Positions 60,691-64,000 of a stretch of DNA of 64,000 nucleotides are shown piece after piece. The translations under genes and the position numbers were made by a program. The number at the start of each line of letters is the position of its first letter. The stretch's first letter is position 1. This stretch comes from JAHEJN01 sp963787285 (GTDB taxonomy: Bacteria > Actinomycetota > Acidimicrobiia > Acidimicrobiales > JAHEJN01): assembly GCA_963787285.1 (NCBI GenBank), contig CAWBCM010000020.1, forward strand, positions 1 through 64,000, read 5' to 3'. A model generated the notes under the pieces. The model worked only from the letters and a program-made list of their open reading frames with translations. It did not search any database and was not told the origin of the DNA.

Positions 60691-61237
60691 GGGCCCGGCC
60701 CGCCACCCGGCCGAACCGCTTCGGCTCGGCCCCATCACCTTGCGGACCTGGCGCAACGACGAGAGCGATGCCGAGTTCCTCGTCGCCGGGTGGACCGACC
60801 CCGAGGTGGCTCGATGGTCGCCGGTGCCCCGGGAACCCACCCGGGCCACCGCCCGTCGCTGGTTGCTTCAGGCCGCCCGGAAGGGCACCGCTCCCACCGC
60901 CATCGACCTGGTGATCGCCGACGCAGTTTCCGACGAGCCCCTCGGGGAGATCGGGGTGGCCGAGATCGACCCCGTGCGGGGGACAGGTGTCCTCGGTTGG
61001 TGGCTGGCCGAGCAGGCCCGGGGCAAGGGGCACGCGGGCCGTGCCGTCGAGGGCTTCGCGACCTGGCTGTTCGGTACCTGCGGGCTGACCCGGCTGGCGG
61101 CGGTGATCGCCGCCGACAACACCCGGTCGGTCGCGGTGGCCCGTCGGGCCGGCTTCGTCCATCGGGCGAATCATCCCGACGGCCGATTGGTGTTCGAACG
61201 GCGGGCCGGTTCTGCTACGGTTCGATCTCGACCGTGA
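60659..61237 (+). CDS. GNAT-family acetyltransferase (RimJ/RimL type)
   Basis: A 192-residue GNAT protein: LRLGPITLRTWRNDESDAEFLVAGWTDPEVARW, TAIDLVIADAVSDEPLGEIGVAEIDPVRGTGVLGWWLAEQARGKGHAGRAVEGFATWLF (CoA-binding RGKGHAG) and LAAVIAADNTRSVAVARRAGFVHRAN. RimJ/RimL relatives acetylate ribosomal proteins or antibiotics; the target here is unknown. It overlaps nusB by 32 bases from ATG 60659; ATG 60674 is an alternative start. Confidence 0.8.
   Translation: MSTSTMSRPAEGPARHPAEPLRLGPITLRTWRNDESDAEFLVAGWTDPEVARWSPVPREPTRATARRWLLQAARKGTAPTAIDLVIADAVSDEPLGEIGVAEIDPVRGTGVLGWWLAEQARGKGHAGRAVEGFATWLFGTCGLTRLAAVIAADNTRSVAVARRAGFVHRANHPDGRLVFERRAGSATVRSRP
61216..61221 (+). promoter_or_regulatory. candidate -10 of the pyr operon
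   Basis: TACGGT lies in the 3' end of the acetyltransferase gene, about 17 bases before the PyrR-binding hairpin, so the mRNA would begin just before it. Confidence 0.45.
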
Positions 61238-61238
61238 A

Positions 61239-61258
61239 GCGGGTCCGGTGAGGCCCGC
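61239..61258 (+). promoter_or_regulatory. PyrR-binding RNA hairpin
   Basis: GCGGGTCCGGTGAGGCCCGC folds with GCGGG/CCCGC arms. Its TCCGGTGAGG core fits the PyrR recognition pattern UCCNGNGAGG. It lies 21 bases before the pyrR GTG, so UMP-bound PyrR could dampen the operon by an RNA mechanism. Confidence 0.75.
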
Positions 61259-61279
61259 ACGGAAGATCGAGGTAGCCGA

Positions 61280-61846
61280 GTGGCCGAACGTGAACGTCGA
61301 CGCACGCCCCCCTACGGGGGCGTTTTTGTTGCCCGCTCCACCGTCCTCGATGCCGACGACATCCGTCGGGCGCTGTGGCGCATGGCCCATGAGATCCTCG
61401 AGCACAACCAGGGTGACGACCAGATCATCGTGATCGGCCTGCAGACTGGCGGTGTGGAGCTGGCGGGTCGGCTGGCCGAGGCGTTGGCCGAGATCAGTGG
61501 AACCGTCCCACCGGTCGGAACACTCGACGTGGCGTTCCACCGCGACGACATCGGGCTCCGCCCGGTTCTGCCCGAGGCACCCACGGAGATCCCGGAGGAT
61601 CTGACCGGGAAGATCATCGTCCTCGTCGACGACGTGCTCTACACGGGCCGCACCATTCGGGCCGCTCTCGATGCGCTGCACGATTTCGGACGTCCCCGGG
61701 CCGTGCAGCTCGCAGTGATGGTCGACCGTGGTCACCGGGAGCTTCCTATTCGACCGGACTATGTCGGGAAGAACCTGCCGACCCGGCGTGACGAAGTGGT
61801 GAACGTGTCGAGTACCGCCGTCGAACTCGGAGAGGTGCAGCGATGA
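61280..61846 (+). CDS. pyrR: bifunctional pyr operon regulator / uracil phosphoribosyltransferase PyrR
   Basis: PyrR, 188 residues from GTG 61280. ARSTVLDADDIRRALWRMAHEILEHNQG starts the conserved body and IIVLVDDVLYTGRTIRAALDAL is the PRPP loop. HRELPIRPDYVGKNLPTRRDE completes the RNA-facing surface. The first about 14 residues (RRRTPPYGGVFVARS region) are encoded by an intrinsic-terminator hairpin. No in-frame start lies after the hairpin that keeps the conserved LDADDIRRAL helix, so the overlap is probably real. The stop overlaps the first repeat micro-ORF (ATGA). Confidence 0.88.
   Translation: MAERERRRTPPYGGVFVARSTVLDADDIRRALWRMAHEILEHNQGDDQIIVIGLQTGGVELAGRLAEALAEISGTVPPVGTLDVAFHRDDIGLRPVLPEAPTEIPEDLTGKIIVLVDDVLYTGRTIRAALDALHDFGRPRAVQLAVMVDRGHRELPIRPDYVGKNLPTRRDEVVNVSSTAVELGEVQR
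61304..61327 (+). terminator. intrinsic terminator / attenuator inside pyrR codons 9-16
   Basis: CGCCCCC pairs fully with GGGGGCG around a CTAC loop, with an outer A-T pair and TTTTT after it. It is the clearest T-tracted terminator in the window, and lies inside the start of pyrR. Confidence 0.75.
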
Positions 61847-61896
61847 GCCGCACGGCGCGGCCGTCAGGCCGCCAGAAGGCGAAGGTGCAGCGATGA
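61843..61896 (+). other. 17-codon micro-ORF 1
   Basis: MSRTARPSGRQKAKVQR, from the ATG that overlaps the pyrR stop to a TGA that overlaps micro-ORF 2. GAGGTG lies before its ATG. Its first six residues are those of PyrB. Whether it is translated is not known. Confidence 0.35.
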
Positions 61897-61946
61897 GCCG
61901 CACGGCGCGGCTGTCAGGCCGCCAGAAGGCGAAGGTGCAGCGATGA
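61893..61946 (+). other. 17-codon micro-ORF 2
   Basis: MSRTARLSGRQKAKVQR, one residue different from ORF 1 (Leu for Pro). It stops at a TGA that overlaps the pyrB ATG at 61943. Confidence 0.35.
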
Positions 61947-62920
61947 GCCGCACGGCGCGGCCGGGGGGCCGGCGCCATCTGCTCACGATCGATGACCTGG
62001 GTGCGGAGGGGTTGCAGCGCATCCTGCGGCTGACCGACAGTTTCGTCGAAGTCAGCGAACGGCGTATTCCGAAGGTGCCGGTGCTGCGCGGCCGCACCGT
62101 GGCGTGGCTTTTCTACGAGGACTCCACCCGAACCCGCTTGTCGTTCGAGACCGCGGCGAAGCGCTTGTCGGCCGACTCCATGAACTTCAGCGTCGGGTCG
62201 TCGGCGGTGAACAAGGGCGAATCGTTGCGCGACACCGTGCAGACCATCGAAGCCATGGGCGTCGATGCCATCGTGGTGCGCCACAAGTCGGCGGGTGCCC
62301 CGAAACAGATCACCCAGTGGATCGACGCATCGGTCATCAACGCCGGCGACGGGTGGCATGCCCATCCCACGCAGGCGCTGCTCGACTGCTACACCCTGCG
62401 CCAGCGGTTGGGCACCATCGAAGGCAAACGCATCGCCATCGTCGGCGACATCAAGCACTCGCGGGTTGCCCGGTCGAACATCGCGGCGTTCACGGCCCTC
62501 GGCGCGCATGTCGTCCTGGTGGCGCCACCCACATTGCTGCCGCCCTCACTGACGCCCTTCGACGTCACCGTGAGCCATCGCCTCGATGAGGTCCTCGGAG
62601 AGGTCGACGTGGTGTATCTGCTGCGCATGCAGCTCGAACGGATGCACGAGGCACTGGTTCCCAGCTTGCGGGAGTACACCGCCACCTACGGGCTCACCCG
62701 CGAACGGGCTGAACGGCTCGGCCCCGACACGGTCGTGATGCACCCCGGGCCGATGAACCGTGGCGTCGAAGTGGCGGCCGACGTTCCACAGATGCCCAAC
62801 GCGGTGGTGACCGATCAGGTGCGCAACGGCGTCGCCGTGCGCATGGCGGTTCTGTTCGATCTGTTGGCCACCGACGCCGACCCGGCGTTCGACGACGACA
62901 CGGAGGAAAGCGTTGCCTGA
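61943..62920 (+). CDS. pyrB: aspartate carbamoyltransferase catalytic subunit
   Basis: PyrB, 325 residues, second step of pyrimidine synthesis. The N-terminal SRTARPGGRRHLL shares its first residues with the tandem repeat. EDSTRTRLSFETAAKRL holds the carbamoyl phosphate loop, HPTQALLDCYTLRQR and VAR-type RVARSNIAAFTALGAHVVLVAPP follow, and the aspartate loop ends VMHPGPMNRGVEVAADV. Lengths and sites are normal. No regulatory pyrI is adjacent. Confidence 0.95.
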   Translation: MSRTARPGGRRHLLTIDDLGAEGLQRILRLTDSFVEVSERRIPKVPVLRGRTVAWLFYEDSTRTRLSFETAAKRLSADSMNFSVGSSAVNKGESLRDTVQTIEAMGVDAIVVRHKSAGAPKQITQWIDASVINAGDGWHAHPTQALLDCYTLRQRLGTIEGKRIAIVGDIKHSRVARSNIAAFTALGAHVVLVAPPTLLPPSLTPFDVTVSHRLDEVLGEVDVVYLLRMQLERMHEALVPSLREYTATYGLTRERAERLGPDTVVMHPGPMNRGVEVAADVPQMPNAVVTDQVRNGVAVRMAVLFDLLATDADPAFDDDTEESVA

Positions 62921-64000
62921 GCTGGTGATCAAGGGAGGTCGAGTCATCGACCGTCTCGGCGAACGTACGGTCGACGTGGCCATCGACGACGGCCGGGTGA
63001 CCGGTGTCGGAGCCGACCTCGACGGTGATCGAGTCCTCGACGCCGGAGGGTGTGTCGTCTCGCCCGGTTTCGTCGATCTGCACACCCATCTGCGTGAACC
63101 CGGGAACGAGGAATCCGAGACGATCGAGTCGGGCAGCAGGGCGGCGGTCCTCGGCGGGTTCACGGCGCTGGTGGCGATGCCGAACACCACGCCGACGATC
63201 GACGATGCCTCGGTGGTGCGTGAGGTCCTGGCGCTCGGACGCGAGTCGTTGGTCGATCTCTACACCTCGGCGGCGATCACCGTCGGTCGCAAGGGCGACA
63301 CCCTCGCTCCGATGGCCGAACTGTCCGATCTCGGCGTTCGGATCTTCACCGACGACGGCAATGGCGTGCAGGACCCTCGGCTCATGCGTCGAGCGATGGA
63401 GTACGCCACCGGCCTCGGCGTGACACTCGCCCAGCATTGCGAGGTCGAGTCGTTGTCGGCTGGTGGGTTCATGCACGAGGGCGAGTGGTCGAGTCGGCTG
63501 GGCATCCCCGGCCAGCCGGCAGAAGCCGAAGAGCTCATGGTCATGCGGGACATCGCGCTGTCTCGCCTCACCGGCGGCCGCATCCACTTCCAGCATCTCT
63601 CCACCGCCGGCTCGGTCGAGATGGTACGAGTCGCCCGGGCCGCGGGCGTCGCGGTCACCGCCGAGGCGACCACCCATCACTTCACCCTCACCGATGCCGC
63701 GTGCGCCGACTACGACACCGTGTACAAGGTCCACCCGCCACTGCGCACCGAGGCCGACGTCGCCGCGGTCAAGGCCGGGCTCGGCGACGGCACCATCGAC
63801 GCCATCGCCACCGATCACGCGCCGCACAGTCCCGAAACCAAGGAGCGTCCGTTCGACTCCGCACCACCGGGGATGTTGGGGCTCGAGACCGCTCTCGGCC
63901 TGGCGCTCACCGAGCTCGACCTGCCTCTCGTCGACCTGCTCGCGGCGCTGTCGTGGAAGCCGGCCGCCATCGCCGGCATCGGGGCCCGCCACGGCGTCGA
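62913..64000 (+). CDS. pyrC: dihydroorotase (partial, runs off the right edge)
   Basis: PyrC (class I, PyrC/allantoinase type), at least 362 residues before the window ends. TTG 62913 (GGAGGAAAG upstream) overlaps the pyrB stop. PELVIKGGRVIDRLGERTVDVAIDDGRVT precedes the zinc site FVDLHTHLREPGNEESETIESG. AMPNTTPTIDD, AQHCEVESLSAGG and the second metal set (HFQHLSTAGS, TAEATTHHFTL, AIATDHAPHSPETK) are present. The end lies beyond the window, probably followed by carA. Confidence 0.92.
   Translation, partial: MPELVIKGGRVIDRLGERTVDVAIDDGRVTGVGADLDGDRVLDAGGCVVSPGFVDLHTHLREPGNEESETIESGSRAAVLGGFTALVAMPNTTPTIDDASVVREVLALGRESLVDLYTSAAITVGRKGDTLAPMAELSDLGVRIFTDDGNGVQDPRLMRRAMEYATGLGVTLAQHCEVESLSAGGFMHEGEWSSRLGIPGQPAEAEELMVMRDIALSRLTGGRIHFQHLSTAGSVEMVRVARAAGVAVTAEATTHHFTLTDAACADYDTVYKVHPPLRTEADVAAVKAGLGDGTIDAIATDHAPHSPETKERPFDSAPPGMLGLETALGLALTELDLPLVDLLAALSWKPAAIAGIGARHGV

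Larger units (their letters stand above)
61834..61961 (+). repeat. 50-bp tandem repeat, two full units and a partial third
   Basis: Two 50-base units (from 61834 and 61884) differ by one C/T, and the third copy (from 61934) diverges after 28 bases into pyrB. Each unit carries an ATG whose frame starts at the previous stop, so pyrR, ORF1 (61843-61896), ORF2 (61893-61946) and pyrB overlap by ATGA. Each unit also has the GCGGCC/GGCCGC dyad (GYCA loop). Confidence 0.95.

Noticed and set aside
61270..61292. tRNA-Ser/Leu-like D-arm sequence (TAGCCGAGTGGCCGAACG)
   Set aside because: No acceptor stem, anticodon or T-arm follows. The bases are the ribosome site and first codons of pyrR.
61834..61961. 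CRISPR array
   Set aside because: Units abut without unique spacers, and no cas gene is present.
60557..62509. 650-codon minus-strand frame across nusB, pyrR and pyrB
   Set aside because: Covers recognised plus-strand genes and the tandem repeat; residues repeat because of the 50-bp units, not because of a repeat protein.

Overview
This is a GC-rich actinobacterial chromosome segment. Mycothiol ligase (mshC), the phosphatidylinositol-mannoside set (pgsA, patA, pimA), an InhA-type enoyl reductase and a core-gene order close to mycobacteria (thrS, HIT, pgsA, patA, pimA; pdxS, pdxT, yebC, ruvCAB; yajC, secDF, apt, rel, hisS, aspS; rarA, alaS, ruvX, mltG, aroE, peptidase, aroB, pepQ, efp, nusB; pyrRBC) point to Actinobacteria. 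I infer a deep lineage such as Acidimicrobiia, but no rRNA is present to confirm it.

Layout. 1-2226 (minus): a LuxR-type response regulator, cut by the window edge, and its multi-TM histidine kinase. 2390-11881: a monoderm Tad (Flp) pilus operon: a structured leader, two small Flp pilins separated by a strong hairpin, TadE, TadG, CpaB, TadZ, CpaF, a VWA-TadB fusion, TadC and a terminal DnaB/RecA-like ATPase. 11899-14693: fabI (minus), mshC and plsC. 14700-22932: an unusual accessory block with three Mur-ligase homologues (one with a destroyed P-loop), a D-Ala-D-Ala-ligase-like gene on the opposite strand, a glycosyltransferase and a WbsX/GH99-like protein. I consider this the best candidate for an undescribed system. 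22998-31317: thrS, the PIM genes, lemA, a degenerate M48-like protein and a DUF3048 lipoprotein-like protein. 31395-48434: core genes for vitamin B6, Holliday-junction processing, queuosine, Sec export, the stringent response and tRNA charging. 48431-51430: two small coiled or membrane proteins and an ABC exporter (minus). 51517-61237: alaS through nusB and an acetyltransferase, including a type IV prepilin peptidase that probably matures the Flp pilins. 61216-64000: the pyr operon, with a PyrR-binding hairpin, an intrinsic terminator placed inside pyrR codons, and a 50-bp tandem repeat that creates two overlapping 17-codon ORFs between pyrR and pyrB.

Two window-wide signals stand out. First, about a dozen transcription units carry a TAnnnT hexamer (often TAGGnT) ending 6-9 nt before the start codon, as expected for leaderless mRNAs. 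Second, at least nine single-base frameshifts break otherwise well conserved genes (tadZ, ddl, thrS, queA, secD, rel three times, rarA). Three of them are undercounted C/G runs, so I read these mainly as assembly errors, and annotate the genes as intact CDS with a note.
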